Part shown: positions 51,282 through 60,170 of the stretch, piece after piece
Layout of the letters: each line of letters opens with the position of its first letter
Numbering within the stretch: the first letter of the stretch is position 1
From: Treponema sp.
GTDB taxonomy: Bacteria > Spirochaetota > Spirochaetia > Treponematales > Breznakiellaceae
DNA: 64,000 nucleotides
Direction: 5' to 3'
NCBI GenBank assembly: GCA_031268385.1
Contig: JAIRXH010000178.1
Location: 1-64,000, forward strand
The notes under the pieces: generated by a model
Database searches by the model: none
The model's input: the letters and a program-made list of their open reading frames with translations, nothing else
What the model was told of the DNA's origin: nothing
Program-made: the position numbers and the translations under genes

Positions 51282-53366
51282 TCATTCCATGGGTGGAAAA
51301 TATATGATCCCGTCCCGTCCGGATCTTTCCATAAGATAAACTTCCGCCTCGACGGGAAGGTACGCCCTGCCGAAATCCGTTGAAAGGGAAGTCTCGTAAC
51401 CCAAAACATACGATCCGTTCGGAACCGACGCGAGGTTCCCCGCAAGCTCCCCTATGCCTTCCGGCCGGTACAGGGAGACCGCCTTTCCCCCGGTTTCCCG
51501 GCAGAGATAGCGGATTTCCTCGGCGGGACTTCCGCCGCCGATAACGGCCGCGTTAAAGATGATGCCGTTGTTCGCCATGTAGGCGGCAAGGGCGGAAAGG
51601 CCGTACCGCTCAAAGGCAAGTTCCCCCGGCGTTCCGGACGTTATAAAGATCACGGCCCGCTTCTTCGCCCCGGCAAGCAGATCGGAGGCGGCAAGGCGGA
51701 GCGCCAGATCAAAGCGCCAGCGGGGGCCGTATGTCCCGCTTCCCCTCGCGGCGGCCTCAAGGACGCGCGGATTAAGCGGATCGAGCCTTTCCCTTCGGGG
51801 CTGATCTTCCGCCGACACGAACGACAGTATGCGCTGATCGGGGCCAAGGGCGGCGGCAATATCACGCGCCGCCGCGGCAATATCGTCCCGCAGCGCGGCG
51901 GTAACGGCCGAGCGCTCGGCAAGTATGGCTATGTCCGAAGAAGTTTGAAGGTAGCCGCTTTCAAGAAGCGTCTGCCCGGCCGCCTCGCGGCCTCCTTCGG
52001 TGATGAGGAAATTGAGCGCCTGCAGTCCCGTCACGGGACGGCGCAGCCTGTCTTCCACCCGCAGTTCCACCGTTACACGGGGGAACTGTTCAACGGAAAC
52101 CCGTTCTATCTGCACAAAAAGCCCCGACGCCATATCGTCCAGCCGGGTCAGGATGGAAACCTCCCCCGCGTCGAAATTGGCCGCCAACACATTGCCGTTC
52201 CTGTCCATATCCGCGCCGGTTATGCGGACGCGGGAATTCCCCGCCGCCCCAAGTTCCCGTACAATGGCCGTATCTGTGTCTATAAGCAGAACGCGGTTGG
52301 TATCCGCGGCGAGGAGCCTGCCGTCCCTCAAGAAACGGAGACTTTCCGGTCCCGAAAACCCGTCCGCGAGATCCCCCGTGTAGCTTCCGTTCCGGTCAAA
52401 AACAACGATGCGTTTTAACGCCCCGTCGGCGACATACACGCGGCCGTCACGGACGGCGATGCCGGTAGGGGAAAGGAAACCCTGAAAAATTCCGTCCCTT
52501 TTTCCGAAGGAAAGAATGAAGGCGCCTGACGGATCGAATTTCGAGATCCTCCGGTTGCCGTAATCGACCACGTAGAGGTAGCCCTCCTCGTCCACGGCGA
52601 GGTTCTGCGGACCTACAAACTGGCCTTCTCCCCTGCCGCGCGTTCCTATATAGAACTGCCATTCCCCCCGGCTGTTAAGGACGCTGACCCTGCCGCCCCG
52701 GTATTCGGAAAGATACATGGTATCCCCCGGACCCTTCACAAGATCATAGGGCCGGTCAAACCCGTTAACAGGACCGCGCGAACGGTCGTGTATCACGCCG
52801 TTGACATCGATCCGTACTATCTCGTTGCTTCCGTAGGCGACTATCCAGACCGATCCGTCGTCCATGGGAAGAACCGCGGTGGGCTGGCGGAAAAGGACCG
52901 TACCGTCCGACAGACCAGGATACCGGCCCGATTCCACATAACGGATCCCGTCGTCTTCCACCGGAAGAAAAGAACGGCGGTTCGAGACGGTTTCCATCAT
53001 GCTTCCCAAAAGTACGCCCGGCCCGGAACTCCAGCCGTAGGCCTGACCCGCGGCCCGCCACTGCGCAAGGGCAATCTCTTCCATGCCGGAGCGGTAATAG
53101 GAACGTCCCAGCCACTCGAGGATCATGGCCTCTCCGGGCCTGTAGGACAGCGCCCGTTCAAAGGAAAGAATTGCCTCGTTAAAAGCGTAACGGTTGTACG
53201 CCTGAATGCCCAGGCGGAATTCCTCACGGGCTTCGAGAGTGTTCGCGCCGGCGCCGGGTATGGGGGTTCTGTCCCCGGCGCCGGGCTGCTGCGCGCAAAG
53301 AAGGCGAAAGGCCGCGGCAAAAAGCGTGACAAGGAGGATCCTTTTTTTTGCCGCGGAATGTTCCAT
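51282..53366 (-). CDS. Exported TPR / NHL-propeller / degenerate VWA protein
   Basis: 694 aa. Signal peptide ILLVTLFAAAFRLLCAQ. Residues about 45-110 form TPR helices (AYNRYAFNEAILSFERALSYRPGEA). Residues about 150-420 are NHL-like propeller blades (GPQNLAVDEEGYLYVVDYGNRRISKFD and LSPTGIAVRDGRVYVADGALKRIVVFD). The rest looks like a VWA domain (AVIFITSGTPGELAF) whose metal site DXSXS is replaced by AERSAV. Probably an extracytoplasmic scaffold. I recall similar proteins as conserved in treponemes. The start overlaps the stop of the TPR gene. Confidence 0.82.
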   Translation of the reverse strand: MEHSAAKKRILLVTLFAAAFRLLCAQQPGAGDRTPIPGAGANTLEAREEFRLGIQAYNRYAFNEAILSFERALSYRPGEAMILEWLGRSYYRSGMEEIALAQWRAAGQAYGWSSGPGVLLGSMMETVSNRRSFLPVEDDGIRYVESGRYPGLSDGTVLFRQPTAVLPMDDGSVWIVAYGSNEIVRIDVNGVIHDRSRGPVNGFDRPYDLVKGPGDTMYLSEYRGGRVSVLNSRGEWQFYIGTRGRGEGQFVGPQNLAVDEEGYLYVVDYGNRRISKFDPSGAFILSFGKRDGIFQGFLSPTGIAVRDGRVYVADGALKRIVVFDRNGSYTGDLADGFSGPESLRFLRDGRLLAADTNRVLLIDTDTAIVRELGAAGNSRVRITGADMDRNGNVLAANFDAGEVSILTRLDDMASGLFVQIERVSVEQFPRVTVELRVEDRLRRPVTGLQALNFLITEGGREAAGQTLLESGYLQTSSDIAILAERSAVTAALRDDIAAAARDIAAALGPDQRILSFVSAEDQPRRERLDPLNPRVLEAAARGSGTYGPRWRFDLALRLAASDLLAGAKKRAVIFITSGTPGELAFERYGLSALAAYMANNGIIFNAAVIGGGSPAEEIRYLCRETGGKAVSLYRPEGIGELAGNLASVPNGSYVLGYETSLSTDFGRAYLPVEAEVYLMERSGRDGIIYFPPME

Positions 53367-54043
53367 CAGTCCTCCCCGGTAACAGTCTTGAAATGCTCCC
53401 GTATCGTTTTTTCCTGGGGGGCAAGCTCCATGGCGCGCCTGAGCCAGGTACGGGCTTCAAGAAGTTCCCCGTTCTTGAAATAGGCCCAGCCCAGGGAATC
53501 CAGGTACGCGGGATTCTGGGGCCTGCTGTCCACCGACCGCCGGCACAGACGCAGTCCCCGGATAAGATCCATATCGGTGTCGATGAGTATGTACCCCAGA
53601 CCGTTCATGGCCGTGGTGTTGGTTTCGTCCAGATCCAGGGCTTTTTCGTACAGATCGACGGCGTTTTTGTAGTTCTTCTGCAGCCAGGCGGCGTAGGCCA
53701 GTGTCGTGTACAGCTGAACGGATTCAAAACCGGAGCCCCGCAGCCGCTTCAGCTCGAATTCCGCCAGTTTTAAACGTTTGGTGATCACGTAAATATAGGC
53801 AAGCGTCATCCGGCACTGGTAAACCCTCAGAACATCCCGGCCGGCGGTTACCACCTGTTCAAGATACAGAAGGGCGTCGTCGTAACGGGCAAGTTTTGTA
53901 TAGCAGAGCCCCAGATAATAGGCAAGTTCGGTGTTTTCTTCCCCGGAAAATTTTTCGGCGTTAACCTGCAGCAGTTCCCGCAGGGCAAGATCCCAGCGTT
54001 TCATGCGGAAAAGCCGCTTGCCCTCTTCCATGTTGCCCGCCAT
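53366..54043 (-). CDS. TPR-repeat protein
   Basis: 225 aa built of about five TPR units: ELAYYLGLCYTKLARYDDALLYLEQVV, QLYTTLAYAAWLQKNYKNAVDLYEKALDLD and YLDSLGWAYFKNGELLEARTWLRRAMELAPQ. No signal peptide; likely a cytoplasmic or inner-face adaptor. Overlaps both the exported NHL protein gene and surE (one-base and ATGA-type junctions), so it is translated together with them. Partner unknown. Confidence 0.85.
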   Translation of the reverse strand: MAGNMEEGKRLFRMKRWDLALRELLQVNAEKFSGEENTELAYYLGLCYTKLARYDDALLYLEQVVTAGRDVLRVYQCRMTLAYIYVITKRLKLAEFELKRLRGSGFESVQLYTTLAYAAWLQKNYKNAVDLYEKALDLDETNTTAMNGLGYILIDTDMDLIRGLRLCRRSVDSRPQNPAYLDSLGWAYFKNGELLEARTWLRRAMELAPQEKTIREHFKTVTGED

Positions 54044-54834
54044 CAGATCCCGCCTCCCGCGTCCCTTATGCCGAGCGCGCGGGTCCTGCCCTCTCTGCCG
54101 GAACTGAGGCCGCCGTCCAGGGCGACAACGGGGTGAATAAAGACGGCGCTCGCCGAGACCATGCCCCGGGAAACCGCGTCCCAGTCGGAACCGCTTTCGG
54201 CCGGCGTGTCCGTTTCACCGTTACGGAAAAAACAGTAGCGCCTGCCGTCCGGCCCCTCATAGGATGAAAGGGTGTCGTGGTAAATGCGCAGGGAGGGAAA
54301 AGTACGCTCCATGCCGGAAGGATCGCAGGCCCGGTTGGGGATGTTGACATTGACAAAAGTATCGGCCTGCCAGAGATTCCTGAAGTCTTCCACATGCCCT
54401 GCCGAATACGAAACCGCCATATCCCAGTAATAGGGATCTCCCTCGACAAGCGAAAGCGCCACCGACGGCAGATCCCAGAAGCCGGCCTGCCGCGCCGCGG
54501 CGGCGGTTCCCGAATAGATAATATCGGTGCCGATGTTGGCCCCCCGGTTGATCCCCGAAATAACCATGTCGGGAAGGCCTTCAAGGCCGGGAAGCCCCCC
54601 CAGAAGGGCCGTGATCACGCAGTCCGCCGGCAGTCCCGGACAGGACCAGGTATCCGCGCCGTGCTCTTTAAGGCGTATTGGACCTGAAAGAAAGGAAATG
54701 GAATGGGAAACCCCCGAACGGTTTCTGTCCGGGGCAAGGACAAAAACCCGGTGGCCTTTTCCCCTCAGTGAAACGGCAAGAAGATCCAGCCCCGGCGATG
54801 TGATGCCGTCGTCATTGGTCAGCAGAATGGTCAT
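54043..54834 (-). CDS. surE: 5'/3'-nucleotidase SurE
   Basis: 263 aa. ILLTNDDGITSPGLDLLA with the paired catalytic Asp, VFVLAPDRNRSGVSHSIS and DMVISGINRGANIGTDIIYSGTAAAARQAGF are the family blocks. A metal-dependent nucleoside monophosphate and polyphosphate phosphatase linked to stationary-phase survival. Followed by a TPR gene that overlaps it by one base; the galactokinase-like gene lies 11 bases upstream. Confidence 0.94.
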   Translation of the reverse strand: MTILLTNDDGITSPGLDLLAVSLRGKGHRVFVLAPDRNRSGVSHSISFLSGPIRLKEHGADTWSCPGLPADCVITALLGGLPGLEGLPDMVISGINRGANIGTDIIYSGTAAAARQAGFWDLPSVALSLVEGDPYYWDMAVSYSAGHVEDFRNLWQADTFVNVNIPNRACDPSGMERTFPSLRIYHDTLSSYEGPDGRRYCFFRNGETDTPAESGSDWDAVSRGMVSASAVFIHPVVALDGGLSSGREGRTRALGIRDAGGGI

Positions 54835-54845
54835 GACAATCCCTG

Positions 54846-56081
54846 TCAGCCGTGAACGATGCGTACCCCCGTAGCGGGACGCACCTCATAAATCACCGGA
54901 TGAAAGCCGAAGATCCGCTCGTAATCTTCAAGCCTTTTTTTGTATTCCTCCACCGCGTTTTCCCGGAGTATGGTATAGGTACAGCCGCCGAAGCCCTGCC
55001 CCGTCATGCGTGAACCAAGAACCCCCTCTATTTCCTGGGCCCTTTTGACAAGCCAGTCCACTTCCGGACAGGACACCTCGTAGAGATCCCGGAGACTTTC
55101 GTGGGAATGGGTAATGACGCGGGAAAGCGCGGGAAGATCCGGCTCCCTCAGCGCCGCTTCGGCGTCGGCAATCCTCTGTATTTCTTCCACGACATGCATG
55201 CTCCGCCGCCTTATCTCCTCGGGCAGGTTGCCCATGGAATCGACCAGATCCCCGGCGGCGAAATCCCGGAAACTGGCCCCTTCCCTGCCGCGGGAAAGGA
55301 GATCAAGCCCCTTTTTTATGTCGCCGTAACGCTGTTTCAGCTCTTCTTCCACCCCCATACGGGGCACGCGGGAATCCATGACAAGGATACGGTACTTTGA
55401 AAGGGGCGATTTTATCTTCCTCACTTCCAGCGTGGCCTCGTCAATGACAAGGAACTGATCTTTTCTGGCCGAAAAGAGGACGAGATAGTCGACGGGGGAA
55501 CTTTTCCCGAAAAAAAGCTCCCGCGAAGAAACGAGCGCCCCGACAAGATCGCGGTCGTGAATGTTCGCCTGAAAAAACCCCCGGAGCGCCGCCGCCGCCG
55601 CCGCTTCTATGGCGGACGAGGACGCCAGCCCCACCTGCTGGGGAACCGTACCCGAAAGGGTAAAATTAAGCCCCTTGACAGGGTATCCCAGCCCGGCAAA
55701 AACATGAATGGCGACCTTGATAAAGTTTGCCCAGCGGTCTTCCCGTTTGTATTTGAGGTTGATAAGGGTAGTCCGTTTCCGCTCCCCCAGATCCGCCGCG
55801 TAAAAACGTATGGAATTGTCCTTTCTAAGGCTCACCGCGACCCGGACCGTCCGGTCTATGGCGGAGGAAAGGTACAGCCCGGCCCCCGGTTCACCGTGTT
55901 CGCCAAGAAAATGTATCCTCCCCGGAGCCTCGGCGATAACAACGGCGCCCTCGTCCTGCCCGGACAGGGGAACGGCGGACCGCCCGGATTTCTTTTCGGC
56001 GGGATCTCCGGCATTGTCCGGCCGGGATCGGTTATCATCTATTTCATACTCCTTCCGGTGAACAAGACCGATATCCAGCAT
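54846..56081 (-). CDS. GHMP kinase related to galactokinase
   Basis: 411 aa. Motif 1 reads APGRIHFLGEHGEPGAGLYLSSAID, where galactokinases have GEHTDYN; the Asp in this loop that contacts the sugar is thus not conserved. Motif 2 is VPQQVGLASSSAIEAAAA (ATP loop), and motif 3 is GSRMTGQGFGGCTYTIL. The GIMDQ equivalent is SSPVDY, keeping the catalytic Asp. The N-terminal 40 residues before the fold are polar, so the start may be further in. It phosphorylates a sugar or related alcohol, but galactose is not certain. First gene of the operon leading to surE. Confidence 0.8.
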   Translation of the reverse strand: MLDIGLVHRKEYEIDDNRSRPDNAGDPAEKKSGRSAVPLSGQDEGAVVIAEAPGRIHFLGEHGEPGAGLYLSSAIDRTVRVAVSLRKDNSIRFYAADLGERKRTTLINLKYKREDRWANFIKVAIHVFAGLGYPVKGLNFTLSGTVPQQVGLASSSAIEAAAAAALRGFFQANIHDRDLVGALVSSRELFFGKSSPVDYLVLFSARKDQFLVIDEATLEVRKIKSPLSKYRILVMDSRVPRMGVEEELKQRYGDIKKGLDLLSRGREGASFRDFAAGDLVDSMGNLPEEIRRRSMHVVEEIQRIADAEAALREPDLPALSRVITHSHESLRDLYEVSCPEVDWLVKRAQEIEGVLGSRMTGQGFGGCTYTILRENAVEEYKKRLEDYERIFGFHPVIYEVRPATGVRIVHG

Positions 56082-56162
56082 CTATGTATGACCTCGCATG
56101 ATTGTACTGGTTCCATTGTATCTGAAAACGCCGCGTTGTTCAATAAAAATGAGTATGATAAA

Positions 56163-56217
56163 TGAGCTTGTTCCAAAACCCGGTTGGTTTTGAAACAGCC
56201 TCAAATGAGGCTGTTTT
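56163..56217. terminator. Tandem hairpins of the repeat family, probable terminator
   Basis: First GTTCCAAAACC-CGGTT-GGTTTTGAAAC (one mismatch, with the CGGTT loop of copies 2 and 3), then AAACAGCCTCA-AA-TGAGGCTGTTT, an 11-pair stem followed by TTTT on the plus strand. It lies 14 bases beyond the stop of the membrane gene 56234-56839 and upstream of the galK-like gene. Confidence 0.7.
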
Positions 56218-56233
56218 ACGATAAAACCGCCGT

Positions 56234-56839
56234 TCAGTTCCGCAGCACGTTCCTGACGACCGATACCAGGGGGACGGCAAGGATAACCGGAAGCAGCGCG
56301 GCGCCCAAAAGGACGCGCTGGGAAAAAAAAGCCCAGTAAACCGTCGCCGCGAGGAGGGGAAGGGCCAGAGCGGCCAGCGCGGAGAAGATAACCAGGACAA
56401 CGCGGCCCCGGAGAAGGAAACCGGCAAAAAGGGAAACGCCGCAGGCCAGTGATGTCCACAGGAGCGGAACCAGCACCAGAAGAATGGGGTTTCTTCCCGC
56501 GCTCCAGCCCACCGCCCGCATGGCCCCGGCCGGGACAAGCCACAGGAGTATGAAATTGGCAATACCGGCCCCGCCCCTGAAAACCCCAGCGGCGGCAAAC
56601 AGGAAATACACGGCGAACGGAAGCAGAACCGGGACGCTTACAATATCCACAAAGCCGCTCAGCCAGCGGGAAAACCCGAAACCGCCGGGGGTAATAAAGG
56701 AACCGAGAAAAAACCGCGAAACGGCGGCGACGCTTCCCAGAAGCAGGGCCCACGCCCCGCCGGAACTTTCGTCCCCGGGGGCGGTGGAACGGTAAAAGAG
56801 GCAAAAAAGAAGCGTCCAGAGGAAACAGAAAAAACTCAT
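56234..56839 (-). CDS. Hypothetical polytopic membrane protein
   Basis: 201 aa, mostly hydrophobic with about six membrane segments (for example WALLLGSVAAVSRFFLG, VDIVSVPVLLPFAVYFLF and LAATVYWAFFS). No motif points to transport or enzyme function. It has no close coupled neighbour: tandem hairpins follow it and the infC promoter region is divergent. Likely a lineage-specific membrane protein. ATG at 56839 fits the first hydrophobic segment. Confidence 0.65.
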   Translation of the reverse strand: MSFFCFLWTLLFCLFYRSTAPGDESSGGAWALLLGSVAAVSRFFLGSFITPGGFGFSRWLSGFVDIVSVPVLLPFAVYFLFAAAGVFRGGAGIANFILLWLVPAGAMRAVGWSAGRNPILLVLVPLLWTSLACGVSLFAGFLLRGRVVLVIFSALAALALPLLAATVYWAFFSQRVLLGAALLPVILAVPLVSVVRNVLRN

Positions 56840-56923
56840 GAACGTATCCTACTATCCTGAAGACGGCCCCGCAAGGCCCTTCCCCGCCGACGGACCGCGG
56901 CAATGCCGGATTCAACATCCCAA

Positions 56924-56950
56924 ACCCGAAAAGAGACCTGAAAAATCCGC
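56924..56950. repeat. 27-bp exact repeat, copy 2
   Basis: Identical to 39955-39981. It ends nine bases before the -35 box of the infC promoter and does not overlap any gene. Confidence 0.85.
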
Positions 56951-56958
56951 GTTCCCAC

Positions 56959-56988
56959 TGGACAAAAAGTCCCTTTCATTGGTATACT
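56959..56988 (+). promoter_or_regulatory. Promoter of infC-rpmI-rplT
   Basis: TGGACA (56959-56964), an 18-base spacer and TATACT (56983-56988). The leader would be about 70 bases, ending in AGGAGG before the TTG start. An ACCGGCGGTTT segment in it might pair with nearby bases, but I could not fold a clear L20 control site. Confidence 0.6.
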
Positions 56989-57065
56989 TTCCGCGTAAAC
57001 CGGCGGTTTATGCCATACGTTAACCGGAAATTGCGGCTGCCGCGCGGAAGCCATGAGGAGGTCAG

Positions 57066-57578
57066 TTGTCGGACAAGGATTTACGAATCAATGGGGAAAT
57101 TCGGGTGCGGGAGATCCGCCTTATCAGGGATGAGGGGGAACAGGGGGTCATGAGTACCTCCAGGGCGCTTGAACTTGCCAGGGAGCAGGGGGTTGATCTT
57201 GTGGAAGTCGCCCCGCAGGCGGTTCCCCCGGTGTGCAAGATCATGGATTACGGCAAGTTCAAGTTTGAAAATGAAAAAAAAGTCCGGGATTCAAAAAAGA
57301 AACAAAAGCTGCTTAAACTCAAGGAAATCCGCATGCAGCCAAAGATAGACGAGCATGATCTGGATTTCAAGTCGAAGCACATAAGGGATTTTTTGGGTGA
57401 AGGCAACAAGGTCAAGGTAACGGTCCGGTTCAGGGGCCGGGAACTTGCCCATACGGAACTGGGAGCGGATGTCCTCAAGGATGTTCTTGCCAGAATAGAA
57501 GGAGAATATGTCATGGACAAGGCCCCGTCAATGGAAGGCCGTTTCATGTCCATGGTGTTAAGTCCAAAGAAAAAATAA
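57066..57578 (+). CDS. infC: Translation initiation factor IF-3
   Basis: 170 aa from TTG 57066, preceded by a strong GAGGAGG site. It reads [18 protein letters not shown], the normal IF-3 start, then [44 protein letters not shown] and [16 protein letters not shown]. Binds the 30S subunit and checks start codons. IF-3 genes often use a rare start codon so that IF-3 limits its own translation; TTG fits that. First of infC-rpmI-rplT. Confidence 0.96.
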   Translation: MSDKDLRINGEIRVREIRLIRDEGEQGVMSTSRALELAREQGVDLVEVAPQAVPPVCKIMDYGKFKFENEKKVRDSKKKQKLLKLKEIRMQPKIDEHDLDFKSKHIRDFLGEGNKVKVTVRFRGRELAHTELGADVLKDVLARIEGEYVMDKAPSMEGRFMSMVLSPKKK

Positions 57579-57617
57579 CCGGATAATTCCGGAAGATTAC
57601 GGATACGGAGCGGCATT

Positions 57618-57818
57618 ATGCCAAAGATGAAAACCAGAAAGAGCGCGGCAAAGCGCTATTCGTTTACGGGAACCGGAAAGGTCAAGTACAAGAAGCAGAA
57701 TCTTCGCCATATCCTGACCAAAAAATCCACAAAACGGAAGCGGAGCCTCCGTCACAGCGGTATTTTATCCGGCGATAACGTACCAGTCATCAGAAAACGC
57801 CTCCTGCCCTACGGGTAA
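57618..57818 (+). CDS. rpmI: 50S ribosomal protein L35
   Basis: 66 aa. [25 protein letters not shown] and [15 protein letters not shown] are the L35 family pattern, very basic. It follows infC by 39 bases and precedes rplT by 26, the conserved infC-rpmI-rplT order. Confidence 0.96.
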   Translation: MPKMKTRKSAAKRYSFTGTGKVKYKKQNLRHILTKKSTKRKRSLRHSGILSGDNVPVIRKRLLPYG

Positions 57819-57844
57819 GAATTCAGGCGGACGAGGAGCGGAAT

Positions 57845-58222
57845 ATGTCACGAGCGGTAGACGGTTCAAAAAGAAAGAACCACAGAAAAAAGATCCTTAA
57901 ACTGGCCAAGGGTTATTGGGGACGAAGGCACTCGAATTACAAGACCGCCAAAGACGCGGTAACGAAGGGGCTTTTCTACGCGTACCGGGACCGGCGCGAC
58001 CGGAAAGGGGACTTCAGGCGTATCTGGATCATCAGGATCAACGCCGCCTGCCGGGCGGAAGGAATTTCCTATTCACGATTCGTGGACGGCCTTAACAAGG
58101 CGGGAATAGAGATCAACCGGAAAACCCTGTCGAACATGGCGGTGGAAGACCCTTCGGCATTCGGCGCGATTGTGGCCCGCGTCAAGTCCGCTCTGGAAAA
58201 TCCCGCTTCCCGGGGAGCCTAG
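57845..58222 (+). CDS. rplT: 50S ribosomal protein L20
   Basis: 125 aa, longer than the usual 117-119 by a few C-terminal residues (ENPASRGA). [38 protein letters not shown] and [21 protein letters not shown] are family blocks. It starts 50S assembly and in many bacteria represses its own operon. The coiled-coil gene follows after three bases. Confidence 0.96.
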   Translation: MSRAVDGSKRKNHRKKILKLAKGYWGRRHSNYKTAKDAVTKGLFYAYRDRRDRKGDFRRIWIIRINAACRAEGISYSRFVDGLNKAGIEINRKTLSNMAVEDPSAFGAIVARVKSALENPASRGA

Positions 58223-58225
58223 TCC

Positions 58226-58642
58226 ATGGTCACCCTCGATCAGGTTAAACTGCTGGAGACCAAGGTCGAAAAGGCCATAGGGTATGTCGAAAAGGTAAGC
58301 GGGGAAAACGCCGAACTGAGGGGACGGCTTGAGTCCTATCAGAAACGTATCGACGAACTTGAAATACTGGTACAGACATTCAGGGAGGATCAGAGCCGCA
58401 TTGAAGACGGCATCCTTTCCACCCTGGACAGGCTTAACCAGTTTGAGGACGCCATAGAACGGAGCCTGGGCATTAAAGGCCGGGACAAGGAGAGGAAGAG
58501 CCCGAAGGCGGCTTCTCCCGCCGCCGCGCCCGAACCGGACGCGCCTTCTTTGGCCGGGGATCTCCCCGAACCGGACACGGGCCCTGACGGGGCGGAGCCT
58601 GGGGAGCCGTCCAAAGACGGCGGGGAACTGGATATATTTTAA
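58226..58642 (+). CDS. Coiled-coil protein with proline/acidic tail, probably cell division
   Basis: 138 aa. The first 80 residues are a heptad coiled coil (LLETKVEKAIGYVEKVSGENAELRGRLESYQKRIDELE), followed by a long low-complexity tail of Pro, Ala, Glu and Asp that ends in LDIF. The build recalls ZapB-like partners, and zapA follows after four bases. It is probably the partner that connects ZapA to the division ring. No catalytic motif. Confidence 0.65.
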   Translation: MVTLDQVKLLETKVEKAIGYVEKVSGENAELRGRLESYQKRIDELEILVQTFREDQSRIEDGILSTLDRLNQFEDAIERSLGIKGRDKERKSPKAASPAAAPEPDAPSLAGDLPEPDTGPDGAEPGEPSKDGGELDIF

Positions 58643-58646
58643 AGAT

Positions 58647-58931
58647 ATGCCTGCAAGCGATCTCCGTCTGGATATTCTGGGAACTTCCTTTTCCATCACG
58701 GCGGATGAAGAGCGGGCGTATCTTGAAGAGATCCTTGTCCAATACCGCGCGGCGCTTGAGCGTACGCGGGAGCAGACCGGACTGACAGATCCGCTGAAGC
58801 TCGCCATACTTACAGGTTATCTTTTAAGCGACGAAGTCCACAAACTCAAAGGCCGGAACGGACACGAGGCCGAGGAACTCACTCTGGATCTTATCGCCCG
58901 TATAGACGAGGCGCTGGGAAACAGGGCGTAG
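58647..58931 (+). CDS. zapA: Cell division protein ZapA
   Basis: 94 aa. The N-terminal globular part has LRLDILGTSFSITADEERAYLEEIL, and the C-terminal two thirds is a helix that would form the long coiled coil, with KLAILTGYLLSDEVHKLK. It binds FtsZ polymers and stabilises the ring. Located behind a coiled-coil protein and the infC operon; four bases separate it from the former. Confidence 0.88.
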   Translation: MPASDLRLDILGTSFSITADEERAYLEEILVQYRAALERTREQTGLTDPLKLAILTGYLLSDEVHKLKGRNGHEAEELTLDLIARIDEALGNRA

Positions 58932-58943
58932 GCGCCGCGCGTC

Positions 58944-60155
58944 ATGCTGTACAAACTGCGGAACACCGTCAAACATTACGACTGGGGATCTCCCGATTAC
59001 ATTCCCCGGCTTCTGGGACTTGACAATCGCGGGGGAGAACCCTGGGCGGAACTGTGGATGGGCGTACATCCCGGAGGGCCTTCGCGGGTTCTTTGGGGAA
59101 AAGAAGAGATCCTGCTGTCCGGCCTCATAGCGGAGAACCCTGCGCTGTACCTCGGCGGGGAGGCGGCGGAACGTTTTGGGGGACTTCCCTTTCTTTTCAA
59201 GCTGCTCGCTGCGGGAAAACCGCTTTCCATTCAGGCCCACCCGAATCTTGAGCAGGCAAGGGAAGGCTTTGAAAGGGAAAACAGGGCGGGCCTGGCCCCC
59301 GGCGCGCCGGACCGCAATTACAGGGATCCCAATCACAAACCGGAAATCGTATGCGCCATTACCCCCTTTACCGCCCTGTGCGGTTTTCGGGAGCCGGGGG
59401 AAATTGAAGATCTCTTCCGCGCCGTTCTCGGGTCCGCGCCCCGCCGTCTCCTTGACAGCCTTGGGCCCCTGGAAGAAGCGCTGGCAATTCCCGCCCCAAA
59501 AGAAGCCCTGCGTTCTTTTCTTGCCGCCCTCTTTGCCCTTCCCAAGGCGGCGGCGGGCGAACTCGGCGCCTTCCTCATGGATTCAAAAGGGGCTGAGGCC
59601 CCGGCCGGTTCGGCCGCACGAACGGCGGGATCGTGGGCCGCCCGGTTCGCGGCGCTGTACCCCGGAGATCCTTCGGTTATCGCCCCCCTTTACCTCAACC
59701 TTGTCACGCTTGAGCCGGGCGAGGCGATCTTTCTTCCCGCGGGCGTTCTTCACGCCTACATGGAGGGCTTCGCCGTGGAACTCATGGCCAACTCGGACAA
59801 TGTGCTGCGGGGGGGGCTTACGGGCAAACACATGGACATACCCGAACTCATGCGGGTCCTCGATTTTTCGCCGGGAAAACCCCGAATCCTCACGGCGGAT
59901 CCCCTTTCCGGCCGTTACGCCGCCCCTTGCCTGGAATTTTCGCTTCGAACGCTCCGGGGCGGGGACGGAATCAGACGCCGGGAACAAGGCCCGTCCATTA
60001 TTGTTGTGACGGAAGGGGCGCCCAGGCTTTCTTCCGGCGAAACCCTTCCGGGGGGAAACTCGATCTTTGTTCCCTCGGGAAACACGGCAAGCCTTGAGGG
60101 GGACTTTACCGCCTTCGCGGCGTCAATCCCCGCCGCCGCTCCGGCCGCGCCCTGA
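58944..60155 (+). CDS. manA: Mannose-6-phosphate isomerase, class I
   Basis: 403 aa. The zinc-binding motifs are SIQAHPNLEQAREGFER and DPNHKPEIVCAITPF, and the catalytic arginine region is GFAVELMANSDNVLRGGLTGKHMD. It interconverts mannose-6-phosphate and fructose-6-phosphate, so it can feed GDP-mannose for mannose-containing glycans. A G8 run falls in VLRGGL (59809-59816), in frame. It begins 12 bases after zapA. Confidence 0.93.
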   Translation: MLYKLRNTVKHYDWGSPDYIPRLLGLDNRGGEPWAELWMGVHPGGPSRVLWGKEEILLSGLIAENPALYLGGEAAERFGGLPFLFKLLAAGKPLSIQAHPNLEQAREGFERENRAGLAPGAPDRNYRDPNHKPEIVCAITPFTALCGFREPGEIEDLFRAVLGSAPRRLLDSLGPLEEALAIPAPKEALRSFLAALFALPKAAAGELGAFLMDSKGAEAPAGSAARTAGSWAARFAALYPGDPSVIAPLYLNLVTLEPGEAIFLPAGVLHAYMEGFAVELMANSDNVLRGGLTGKHMDIPELMRVLDFSPGKPRILTADPLSGRYAAPCLEFSLRTLRGGDGIRRREQGPSIIVVTEGAPRLSSGETLPGGNSIFVPSGNTASLEGDFTAFAASIPAAAPAAP

Positions 60156-60170
60156 GGGCCGGCGCGAATA

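Noticed and set aside
56989-57065. L20-type leader control structure before infC
   Set aside because: I could not fold a convincing conserved structure in the short leader; only the TTG start and ribosome site are supported.
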